The notes beneath the pieces are model-generated. The model worked only from the letters and a program-made list of their open reading frames with translations. It ran no database searches and was not told the origin of the DNA. Shown in pieces: positions 1 through 7,338 of a stretch of 64,000 bases of DNA; positions within the stretch are counted from its first letter, which is position 1; each line of letters begins with the position of its first letter. Source of the DNA: Desulfovibrio sp. ZJ209 (GTDB taxonomy: Bacteria; Desulfobacterota; Desulfovibrionia; Desulfovibrionales; Desulfovibrionaceae); NCBI RefSeq assembly GCF_011039135.1, contig NZ_JAAKEJ010000001.1, forward strand, positions 806,001 to 870,000, read 5' to 3'. The translations under genes and the position numbers were made by a program.

Positions 1-1
1 G

Positions 2-1969
2 CGCAGCCGCGATTTCACCGCGGAAATGGAGCGCATCACCGCGACGTACGGTTCGTTGCGCGCCTATGCCGACCTCTACAAGACCTTCGGGCTGCGCCTC
101 GTCCACGACGCCGACGGCGGAAGCCATTGGCGCTGGCGGGAATACATGCCCCACGCCGAGGAGGTGTGGCTGACCACGAGCCGCCTCAACTTCCAGCGGC
201 GCGCGAGCAACCGCTTCCAGCGCAAGGAGGGCGGCGTCTTCGAGCTTACCTTGCCCCGCGACGCGCTGGAACACGGCGAATATGTGGAATTGCGCGTCCA
301 GCCGAAGGGGAGCATGGCGGCCGGCCTTGGCAAGACGCCGCCGCCACTCCGGCGCGTGCCCGCCTTCGCCGACTGGGTGGAGCAGGACAAGGCGGTGCCC
401 GAGCAGTGGTGCGCGCGCGTCTGGTGCCCGGCCGAGCCCTACCAGTTCAGGCACCGCCGCCCGGGGCCGCTCGTCTTTCCGCGCATCTATGAGGCGCATG
501 TGGGCATGGCGCAATCCTCCCTTGACCACAAGGGCGACAGCGTGGGCACCTATGACTACTTCATCAGCTCCGTCCTGCCGCGTATCAAGGCGGACGGCTA
601 TACCGCCGTGCAGCTCATGGGCATCCTCGAGCATCCGCTCTACCGCTCCTTCGGCTACCAGGTGAGCAGCTATTTCGCGCCGAGCTCCCGCTACGGCACG
701 CCCGACGGCTTCAAGGCCCTGGTGGACGCGGCCCACGGCCTCGGGCTCGCCGTCATCCTCGACATCACCCACAGCCACGCGGCCTCCAATACCGAGCAGG
801 GCCTCGCCGCCTATGACGGCAGCCACTACTTCTTCAGCAGCAAGGTCAACCAGTGGGGCACGCCCTCCTTTGACTACAGCCAGGAGATGACCCGGCGCTT
901 CCTGCTCTCCAATTGCCGCTACTGGCTGGAAGAATACCGGCTCGACGGCTTCCGCTTCGACGCCGTGGGCAACATGCTCTATATCGACCACGGGCGCGAC
1001 GACGACTTCTCCCATGTGGGGCGCTGCTTCTTCGGCAAGGACGGAGAGCCGCGCGAGGACGCCGCGGGCGAGCTGTATCTCTGCCTCGCCAACGCCCTCG
1101 TGCATGAGGAGGTGCCCCACGGCGTGACCATCGCCGAGGAGTTCTCCGGCATGCCGGGGCTCACCTGCCCGCCCTCGGAGGGCGGCCTGGGCTTTGATTA
1201 CCGCTTTGCCATGGGCATCCCCGACTATTGGGCCAAGGCCGTGGAAAACCCGCGGGACATGGGCAGCCTCTGGTACGAGATGACCAATCACCGCCCCTAT
1301 GACCGCACCATCAGCTATGTGGAGTGCCACGACCAGTGCATCAACGGCGACGACGCCATGATCTGGCGCCTGCTCGGCGACGCCATGTACACCGGCATGG
1401 GCAAGGACTCGGAAAGCTGGAACATCTCGCGCGGGCTGGCTTTTTACCGCCTCATGCGGCTCATCACGCTGGCAACGGCCGACGCGGGCTATCTCAACTT
1501 CATGGGCAACGAGTTCGGCCACCCGGAGTGGCTGGACGCTGACGAGCACGCCCACCGCCAGTGGCACCTCGCCGACCAGCCGGACCTCAAGTATTCGGGC
1601 CTCGCCGCCTGGGACAAGGCCCAGCTCGTGGGCCTTGTGGGCGAGCACCTGAAGGATTTTTGCAAGCCTCCCCTCTTCCGCTACATCCATGAGGAGGACA
1701 GGCTGCTGGCCTTCGAGCGCGGGCGCCTGCTCTTCGCCTTCAACTTCAGCGAGACCAGCGCCCGCGAGGGGCTGCTCTTTGCGGTCACGCCGGGCAAGTA
1801 TGTGGAATTGCTGTCGTCCGACGAGCCGCGCTTCGGCGGCCACGGCAACCTTGATATAACGAAGCCGCCGCTGGAGCACTTCACGCGGCCTCTTGCGGAC
1901 CGGCCCGAGCAGGATATCGAGCTCTACCTGCCGCCCATGGTGGCACTGGTGCTCCACAGGGAGGACTGA
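2..1969 (+). CDS. 1,4-alpha-glucan branching enzyme, eukaryotic type (GH13_8); probably 5'-partial
   Basis: Glycogen branching enzyme, which transfers alpha-1,4 glucan segments to form alpha-1,6 branches in cytoplasmic glycogen. The four GH13 signature regions are visible in order: DITHSH, GFRFDAVGNMLY (nucleophile Asp), IAEEFSGMP (acid/base Glu) and YVECHDQ. They resemble the eukaryotic-type enzyme (GVTSMLY, IAEDVSGMP and AESHDQ in that family) more than E. coli GlgB. The reading frame is open to the left edge, so the ATG at 26 (647 aa) is probably internal and the true start lies outside the window. The stop overlaps the next start by one base, suggesting translational coupling with the unknown gene that follows. 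The function call is firm; the start is not. Confidence 0.88.
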   Translation, partial: RSRDFTAEMERITATYGSLRAYADLYKTFGLRLVHDADGGSHWRWREYMPHAEEVWLTTSRLNFQRRASNRFQRKEGGVFELTLPRDALEHGEYVELRVQPKGSMAAGLGKTPPPLRRVPAFADWVEQDKAVPEQWCARVWCPAEPYQFRHRRPGPLVFPRIYEAHVGMAQSSLDHKGDSVGTYDYFISSVLPRIKADGYTAVQLMGILEHPLYRSFGYQVSSYFAPSSRYGTPDGFKALVDAAHGLGLAVILDITHSHAASNTEQGLAAYDGSHYFFSSKVNQWGTPSFDYSQEMTRRFLLSNCRYWLEEYRLDGFRFDAVGNMLYIDHGRDDDFSHVGRCFFGKDGEPREDAAGELYLCLANALVHEEVPHGVTIAEEFSGMPGLTCPPSEGGLGFDYRFAMGIPDYWAKAVENPRDMGSLWYEMTNHRPYDRTISYVECHDQCINGDDAMIWRLLGDAMYTGMGKDSESWNISRGLAFYRLMRLITLATADAGYLNFMGNEFGHPEWLDADEHAHRQWHLADQPDLKYSGLAAWDKAQLVGLVGEHLKDFCKPPLFRYIHEEDRLLAFERGRLLFAFNFSETSAREGLLFAVTPGKYVELLSSDEPRFGGHGNLDITKPPLEHFTRPLADRPEQDIELYLPPMVALVLHRED

Positions 1970-3006
1970 TGGCCACGGGCGAAACTGGCTCAGCAGCGGC
2001 CCCGGAGAAAGAGCCCGCGCCCCCGCAGACAACCGCGGCAGCGCCTGCCGAGCGCGTGGATGTGGCCGTCAACATCTTCGCCAAGCCCTACCAGACGGCG
2101 CTCTCCGTGCTGTCGCTCCTGAAGCAGAGCGGCCCGCATGTGGGGACTCTCTGGTTGCAATACGAGCCCATGGGCTCGCGCTACGACAGCGTGAGCCCCT
2201 ATATGGTCGCAAGATACCTGCAAGAGGAGCTCCAGTGGCCCTGCCGCGTGTTCCAGCCGGGCTTCTGGCTGGCGCGCGAGCCCGTGGATGAAACCCGGCT
2301 CGGGGATGCGGCCTACCGCATGGGCATCCGCTACCAGCATGCCTTTGAGCACAGCAAGAGCCCAAAGCTGCTGCTCATGCATAATGATGTCTTTGTTTTC
2401 AAGGATGCGCTGGGCGACATGCTGGCGGCCATGGGGAATGCCTTCGCCATCGGAAGCATTGGCCAATGCTGGAACTGCCCGGCCCATAAAGAGCCGGTGG
2501 TGAAAGACGTTCTGGGCTGCGCGCCCTGCGGGCCGGATACCTATGGGGATTTCAGGCCGGATGCGGCCACCTTGCGCCGCCTCTATGCGCGCACCCGGGA
2601 GCTGGGCATCTTCGTGCGCCCCTACGACGAAGGCTTTGCTGAGGGTTTTGACCAGCAGCCGTGGCCCCTGCCCGAGTGCCGCGTCAACGAATGGTTTTGC
2701 CTGCTGGATCTGGAAAAGACGCGGCCGCACTGCGCGCCCTTCGGCCCGGCGCTGCCGCCCGGGGCCTTCAGCGCCTGCGGCCCCTGCAACCTTGATACGG
2801 CCGTCCCCTGGTTTCGGGCCATGCACGCCCTGGGCTTCCACGCACGGCACTTCGGCCTTGAACGTCACCTGCGCCACTGGGTCGGCACCGGCAACAAGAC
2901 GCCCCGGCGCTACGCCCTTGCGGAAGACAATGCCCGCCGCCTCCTGCAAACGCACTTTCCCGACTATATGGCGTGGCTTCAGCACGCCACCGCCAAGACA
3001 GCCTGA
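1969..3006 (+). CDS. hypothetical protein, possibly glycosyltransferase-like
   Basis: 345 aa, not recognised with confidence. The first 25 residues are rich in Ala, Pro and Glu and look disordered; the folded part starts near VDVAVNIFAKPYQTALSVL. A stretch around residues 128-148 (KLLLMHNDVFVFKDALGDM) has the hydrophobic strand plus HND pattern seen at nucleotide-sugar sites of GT-A glycosyltransferases, and clusters CWNCPAH and CAPCGPD could bind metal. The start codon overlaps the stop of the branching enzyme (TGATG), so the two are likely co-translated. The rfb sugar-nucleotide genes converge on it from the other strand, which fits a glycan role. This is inference from pattern and context only. 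Confidence 0.75.
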   Translation: MATGETGSAAAPEKEPAPPQTTAAAPAERVDVAVNIFAKPYQTALSVLSLLKQSGPHVGTLWLQYEPMGSRYDSVSPYMVARYLQEELQWPCRVFQPGFWLAREPVDETRLGDAAYRMGIRYQHAFEHSKSPKLLLMHNDVFVFKDALGDMLAAMGNAFAIGSIGQCWNCPAHKEPVVKDVLGCAPCGPDTYGDFRPDAATLRRLYARTRELGIFVRPYDEGFAEGFDQQPWPLPECRVNEWFCLLDLEKTRPHCAPFGPALPPGAFSACGPCNLDTAVPWFRAMHALGFHARHFGLERHLRHWVGTGNKTPRRYALAEDNARRLLQTHFPDYMAWLQHATAKTA

Positions 3007-3018
3007 ATATTCACCCCC

Positions 3019-3564
3019 TCAGGCGAAGGTGGGGCACTCCGAAAGCGGCAGCCCGCGCGCATCCTTTTCGGAGAGGATGGGGCCCTCTTCTGGCATGGGC
3101 CAGTCGATGCCAAGCGCGGGGTCGTCCCACTTCAGGCAGCATTCGTCATCGGGCGCATAGTAAGTGGTGCACTTGTAGACGAATTCCGCGCCGTCGCCGA
3201 GCACGAGAAAGCCGTGCGCAAAGCCCGGGGGCACCCAGAACATGCGGTGTTTTTCCGTGTCCAGCACCACGGAATAGCTCTTGCCGAAATGTGGGGAGGA
3301 GCGGCGAAGGTCAACGGCCACGTCGAACACCCTGCCGCTGATGACCCGCAAAAGCTTGCCCTGCGGCTGGCGCAACTGGTAGTGCAGCCCGCGCAAGACG
3401 CGCCCGCGCGAGCGGCTCTGGTTGTCCTGCACGAAGACATGCTCGCCGCAATGGCGCGCAAAGTCGTTCTGCCGGAAGGTCTCCATGAAAAAGCCGCGCG
3501 CGTCGCCGTGAAGGATCGGCGTCATCACCACCGGGCCGCCGGAGGCGAGAGTCTGAAATTCCAT
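3019..3564 (-). CDS. rfbC: dTDP-4-dehydrorhamnose 3,5-epimerase
   Basis: RmlC-type cupin epimerase, 181 aa, which converts dTDP-4-keto-6-deoxyglucose to dTDP-4-keto-rhamnose for surface polysaccharide. Visible landmarks are the N-terminal GDARGFFMETFR, the VLRGLHYQ segment with the catalytic His, GRVFDVAVDLR with the partner Asp, and the FWVPPGFAHGFLVL cupin strand. Length is normal for the family. It is the last gene of rfbB-rfbA-rfbC, 57 bp after rfbA. No rfbD (final reductase) follows: the next gene is convergent. The pathway must be completed elsewhere, or the product is another dTDP-sugar. Confidence 0.95.
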   Translation of the reverse strand: MEFQTLASGGPVVMTPILHGDARGFFMETFRQNDFARHCGEHVFVQDNQSRSRGRVLRGLHYQLRQPQGKLLRVISGRVFDVAVDLRRSSPHFGKSYSVVLDTEKHRMFWVPPGFAHGFLVLGDGAEFVYKCTTYYAPDDECCLKWDDPALGIDWPMPEEGPILSEKDARGLPLSECPTFA

Positions 3565-3621
3565 GTGCCCTGAGTCTCCCTTTATCGCTCACCGGGGGCC
3601 GCGGCCCCACCGGGCCAAGCC

Positions 3622-4521
3622 CTATACCTCGTCCTCTGTCCGCTGCGCCGAATCCAGCAGCCGCAGCAGGTATTGCCCATATTCCGTCTTGCCGAAAAAT
3701 TCGCCGGCCCGCCGCATCTCGGCATCGGTGATCCAGCCGTTCTGCCAGGCGATCTCCTCAAGGCAGGCCACCTTGAGGCCCTGGCGCGCCTCGATGGTCT
3801 GCACATAGGAGGACGCCTCGAGCAGGCTCGAGTGCGTTCCCGTATCCAGCCACGCGAAGCCCCGGCCGAGGCGCACCACATGGAGCTCCCCGCGGTCGAG
3901 ATAGGCCTGGTTGACGCTCGTAATCTCGAGCTCCCCCCGGGCCGAGGGCTTGAGGCCGCGCGCGATGTCCACCACGGTGGCGTCATAGAAATAGAGGCCC
4001 GTCACCGCAAAGCGTGAGCGCGGCCGGGCGGGCTTCTCCTCGATGCCGATGGCGTTGCCCGCGGCGTCGAACTCCACCACGCCGAAGCGCTCGGGATCGC
4101 GCACCTGATAGCCGAAAATGGTGGCGCCCTTGGTGCGCGCCACGGCCCGGTTCAGCTTTTCCGTGAAGTGCTCGCCGTGGAAGACATTGTCGCCCAGAAT
4201 GAGGCACACGGGCGAGCCGGCGAGAAAATCCTCCCCGATGAGGAAGGCCTGGGCGATGCCGTTAGGCTCCGGCTGGACGGCATAGCTGAACTTGACCCCG
4301 AAGCGCGAGCCATCCCCGAGGAGGCGCTGGTACTGGGGCATGTCCGCCGGGGTGGAAATGACCAAGATCTCCCGGATGCCGCCGAGCATGAGCACCGACA
4401 GCGGGTAATAGATCATGGGCTTGTCATAAACGGGCAAAAGCTGCTTGGAAACGCCCAGGGTGATGGGGTAGAGGCGCGTGCCGCTGCCCCCGGCGAGAAC
4501 GATGCCCTTGTATGCGCTCAT
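3622..4521 (-). CDS. rfbA: glucose-1-phosphate thymidylyltransferase
   Basis: RmlA, 299 aa, which makes dTDP-glucose from glucose-1-phosphate and dTTP, the first step of dTDP-rhamnose synthesis. The N-terminus carries the nucleotidyltransferase signature [16 protein letters not shown], followed by [16 protein letters not shown], the metal-binding LGDNVFHG, and FGVVEFD. Full length for the family. The ATG overlaps the rfbB stop (ATGA) and a Shine-Dalgarno lies inside the end of rfbB, so the two are translationally coupled. Confidence 0.96.
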   Translation of the reverse strand: MSAYKGIVLAGGSGTRLYPITLGVSKQLLPVYDKPMIYYPLSVLMLGGIREILVISTPADMPQYQRLLGDGSRFGVKFSYAVQPEPNGIAQAFLIGEDFLAGSPVCLILGDNVFHGEHFTEKLNRAVARTKGATIFGYQVRDPERFGVVEFDAAGNAIGIEEKPARPRSRFAVTGLYFYDATVVDIARGLKPSARGELEITSVNQAYLDRGELHVVRLGRGFAWLDTGTHSSLLEASSYVQTIEARQGLKVACLEEIAWQNGWITDAEMRRAGEFFGKTEYGQYLLRLLDSAQRTEDEV

Positions 4522-5618
4522 TTGCCCTCCATGCGCGTGCCAAGGCCCAGCCTTTCGCAGCGGTAGGTGCCGTCAAGAATGCTGCGCCACCACGGGCCGT
4601 TTTCAAGATACCAGCGCACCGTGCTCCTGAGCCCTTCGTCAAAGGCCACGCGCGGCTGCCAGCCGAGCTCACGGCGGATCTTGCCCGCGTCAATGGCATA
4701 ACGGCCGTCGTGGCCCGGCCTGTCGGTCACAAAAGTGATGAGGTCTTCGTAACGGGCGACACCCTCGGGCGTGGCCGGGGCCAGCGTTTCAAGATGGCCG
4801 CAGATGGCGCGCACGACGTCGATATTCTTCCGCTCGTTGTTGCCGCCCACGGTGTAGGTCTCGCCGACGCGGCCGCGGGCGAGCACGGCAAGCAGGGCGC
4901 GGACGTGGTCCTCCACATGGAGCCAGTCGCGGATCTGGCCGCCCGTTCCGTAGACGGGCAGCTTGCGCCCGGCCAGGGCATTGATGATGGTCAGGGGGAT
5001 GAGCTTTTCCGGGAACTGCCGGGGCCCGTAATTGTTGGAGCAGTTGGTGATGAGCGTGGGGAGACCGTAGGTGCGCTGCCAGGCGCGCACAAGGTGGTCG
5101 CTCGCGGCCTTGCTCGCCGAATAGGGGGAGCTCGGCGCGTAGGGCGTGGTTTCGCTGAAGCGCGCGTCCGTGGCGCTGTCGGCGAGGTCCCCGAAGACTT
5201 CGTCGGTGGAGATGTGGAGAAAGCGGAAGTCCTCACCCTTTTTCGGACTGTTGGCGAGCAGATTTTGCCAGTAGCGCCGCGCCTCCTCCAGCAGGACGAA
5301 GGTGCCGCGCACATTGGTGTCCAGAAAGGGGGCCGGGCTGTCGATGGAGCGGTCCACATGGCTTTCGGCCGCGAGGTGCATGACCGCATCGGGCTCGAAG
5401 ACCTCGAAGGCCGCGCGCATGGCCGCCGGGTCGGCGATATCCGCCTGGATGAAGCTGTAGCGCGGATGTTCAGCCACCTCGGCAAGGGACTCGGGATTGC
5501 CGGAATAGGTGAGCTTGTCGATGTTGACAACGCGCCAGTCATCGCGGGCCAGCGCCGCGCGCACGGCCGTTGAGCCGATAAAGCCGGCCCCGCCGGTGAT
5601 CAGAAGCGTATGCGCCAT
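4518..5618 (-). CDS. rfbB: dTDP-glucose 4,6-dehydratase
   Basis: RmlB, 366 aa, an extended short-chain dehydrogenase that dehydrates dTDP-glucose using bound NAD+. The Rossmann motif [10 protein letters not shown] sits at the N-terminus, the active-site STDEVFGDL follows in the middle, the catalytic pair appears as [14 protein letters not shown] (YxxxK), and [15 protein letters not shown] is typical of the family. First gene of rfbBAC. A 77-bp gap separates it from the exonuclease gene upstream on the same strand, so a promoter may lie there, although none was clear by eye. Confidence 0.96.
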   Translation of the reverse strand: MAHTLLITGGAGFIGSTAVRAALARDDWRVVNIDKLTYSGNPESLAEVAEHPRYSFIQADIADPAAMRAAFEVFEPDAVMHLAAESHVDRSIDSPAPFLDTNVRGTFVLLEEARRYWQNLLANSPKKGEDFRFLHISTDEVFGDLADSATDARFSETTPYAPSSPYSASKAASDHLVRAWQRTYGLPTLITNCSNNYGPRQFPEKLIPLTIINALAGRKLPVYGTGGQIRDWLHVEDHVRALLAVLARGRVGETYTVGGNNERKNIDVVRAICGHLETLAPATPEGVARYEDLITFVTDRPGHDGRYAIDAGKIRRELGWQPRVAFDEGLRSTVRWYLENGPWWRSILDGTYRCERLGLGTRMEGK

Positions 5619-5695
5619 GGTGCGAGCGTCCTCCCGGGCGGGAGCCTAGCACATATCCCCCCGTCATGCAAAAGGATGGTCCCCTGCCCTCGCGC

Positions 5696-6256
5696 TCAGA
5701 TGCGCATCACCGCGTCGCTCACCCCGAGTTCGCGCAGGCGCACGTAGATAAGGGCGCAGCCTTCGGCATCGGAAGCGGCATTATGGTGGTTGAGCGGGAT
5801 GCCGAAATGCGCGCACACATGGTTGAGGCTGCGCGAGGGCAGGTCGAGCGGCGCCCGGCGCGCGCCCCGCAGTGTGCAGAGAAAGGGCTGGGCCGGCGGC
5901 TCGAGGCCGGCCACGCGGCAGCAGGCATAGAGCACGCGCCTGTCGAACTGCGCGCTGTGGGCGAGCAGGCAGCGGGCGCCGCGCAATATCCGCGAGGCCC
6001 CGGGCCAGACCTCGGCAAAGGTGGGCTGGTCTTTGAGGTCGCTCCAGCGCAAGCCGTGGATATGGGTGAACCACACGCGCGGGGAAGGCGGCCGAAGCAG
6101 GCTTTCAAAGCGCGCCGTCACCGTGCCTGCCTCGATGCGCACGAGGCCCACGGCGCAGGCATAATGCGCCGGGCGGCCGGAGGTCTCGAAGTCGATGGCG
6201 ACGCAGGGCCCGTCAGCGTGGGACACGCCCCACGCGGGGTCTTCAGCGTGCGGCAT
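5696..6256 (-). CDS. DnaQ-like DEDDh 3'-5' exonuclease
   Basis: 186 aa from the ATG at 6256. The open frame continues further upstream, but that part lies out of frame inside the next gene and looks spurious. The three exonuclease motifs are present: Exo I AIDFETSG (Asp, Glu), Exo II HSAQFDRR (Asp) and Exo III HHNAASDAEG (His, Asp), making this a DEDDh proofreading-type nuclease. It resembles stand-alone exonucleases of the polymerase III epsilon type; substrate unknown. Its start overlaps the upstream unknown gene by 14 bp, which in turn overlaps a nuclease-fold gene, so the three appear to form one transcription unit. Confidence 0.85.
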   Translation of the reverse strand: MPHAEDPAWGVSHADGPCVAIDFETSGRPAHYACAVGLVRIEAGTVTARFESLLRPPSPRVWFTHIHGLRWSDLKDQPTFAEVWPGASRILRGARCLLAHSAQFDRRVLYACCRVAGLEPPAQPFLCTLRGARRAPLDLPSRSLNHVCAHFGIPLNHHNAASDAEGCALIYVRLRELGVSDAVMRI

Positions 6257-6662
6257 TGGCGGCCGCTTCGGCGAGGCGCGCGGTGATATAGTCGCGCATT
6301 TCCGGCGAGTCCTCTTCGAGATTGAAGCACAGGGCGTCCTCGCCCATGAGCCCCTGCGGCACGAAATCGCCCTGCTCGTCCGGGTCCGTGACGAGGTCGG
6401 CATAAAAACACACCGAGAGCCAGCGGTTCTCGGGCTCATCGTCCACCACATCCACCAGCACGAAGAGCTCGCGCCCTTGCTGGGCGGCGTGGCGCGCCCT
6501 CAGGGAATAGCTGATGCCGGGCCGGGCCTTGAAGTCAAGGCTCACGTCCGCAAGGCCCGCCAGAAACTGCTCCCAGGACTCAAAAGCCGGCTTCACATGG
6601 AGCGGGTCTTCCTTCCAGCCGGCCTCAAACTGCTTCACTTCCTCTGTGACAGATCCGTTCAT
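6243..6662 (-). CDS. hypothetical protein
   Basis: 139 aa, no family recognised. It is an acidic soluble-looking protein with a mixed alpha/beta pattern (ELFVLVDVVDDEPENRWLSVCFYADLVTDPDEQG) and an Ala-rich C-terminal helix; no signal peptide or membrane span. The start ATG overlaps the stop of the upstream secreted nuclease gene by four bases, and the end overlaps the start of the exonuclease gene by 14 bases. Tight coupling to two nuclease-type genes suggests a nucleic-acid or stress-related role, which is only a guess from context. Confidence 0.75.
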   Translation of the reverse strand: MNGSVTEEVKQFEAGWKEDPLHVKPAFESWEQFLAGLADVSLDFKARPGISYSLRARHAAQQGRELFVLVDVVDDEPENRWLSVCFYADLVTDPDEQGDFVPQGLMGEDALCFNLEEDSPEMRDYITARLAEAAANAAR

Positions 6663-7204
6663 GGCTGCATCCCCCGGGGCGCGGCCTGTGCCGGCGTGCC
6701 CGTCTTGCCGCCCCACTGCCAGGGCGGGCTTGTCATGTTGAGGCTCCAGATGCCGCGCCTGTCCTTGATGGCGCTGTGCTCCTCGATGTGCCAGCGGCGG
6801 CAGAGCATGGCCTTGCAGGTGGCACGGTCCACCCAGGCGAGGCCCTCGTCCACCAGAAGATTGTTGATCGACCGTCCCTGCGCCTGCACGAGCGCATGGA
6901 CAACGCCGGCCCCTTCGCCGACGATGCTGACGATGACACGCTCCCCACGCGGCAAGAGCCTGAGCAGCGTTTCCCGCGCTTCCTTGCCGAAGGGCTGGTC
7001 TTCGGCCGGCATGCCGATGCCGTAGAGGCTGATGGTATAATCCGCGCTCTTCTTGCCCCAGCGGCTGGCAACGGCGATGAGGTTGCCCTCCTCCACCTCG
7101 ACCACATAGGCAGTGGTCTTGCGCGGGGTAAAGGCCTCCCAAGCGAGGGCCGCATGCGCACCCAAAAACGTGACCAACAAGGCCGCGAGAAAACTAAGGC
7201 GCAT
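6659..7204 (-). CDS. secreted thermonuclease (SNase)-like protein
   Basis: About 181 aa. An N-terminal signal peptide is visible (MRLSFLAALLVTFLGAHAALA), so the product is exported. The remainder has the layout of a staphylococcal-nuclease OB fold: ISLYGIGMPAEDQPFGKEA corresponds to the RLxGIDxPE segment, and LLVDEGLAWV and GIWS to the C-terminal part. The catalytic Arg and Asp pattern is weak, so enzymatic activity is uncertain. ATG at 7204 is chosen over GTG at 7210 because an AGGAG lies five bases before the ATG and overlaps the GTG. A second, more canonical SNase gene is at 20486-21193. Confidence 0.75.
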   Translation of the reverse strand: MRLSFLAALLVTFLGAHAALAWEAFTPRKTTAYVVEVEEGNLIAVASRWGKKSADYTISLYGIGMPAEDQPFGKEARETLLRLLPRGERVIVSIVGEGAGVVHALVQAQGRSINNLLVDEGLAWVDRATCKAMLCRRWHIEEHSAIKDRRGIWSLNMTSPPWQWGGKTGTPAQAAPRGMQP

Positions 7205-7270
7205 AGCCACTCCTGCCGTAAGAAGTACCGCTGTGCGGGCAAAGCCGCGCCGGCCGCAGGATATGAAGAT

Positions 7271-7312
7271 GCCCGCCCCTCCCCGGCCTTGTCAAGCCGG
7301 GGAAAGACGGGC
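7271..7312. terminator. GC-rich hairpin downstream of feoB
   Basis: Nested inverted repeat between the feoB stop and the upstream start of the SNase-like gene: outer GCCCG/CGGGC and inner CCCCGGC/GCCGGGG around a TTGTCAA-containing loop. It lies just 3' of feoB. There is no uridine tract, so it is either a weak terminator or an mRNA 3'-end stabiliser. Confidence 0.4.
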
Positions 7313-7338
7313 ACGGGGATATGCGCGGCGCCGCGCCG

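Noticed and set aside
3001..3024. Small hairpin GCCTGA/TCAGGC between the convergent unknown gene and rfbC
   Set aside because: Six-base stem without a T tract; too weak to call a terminator.
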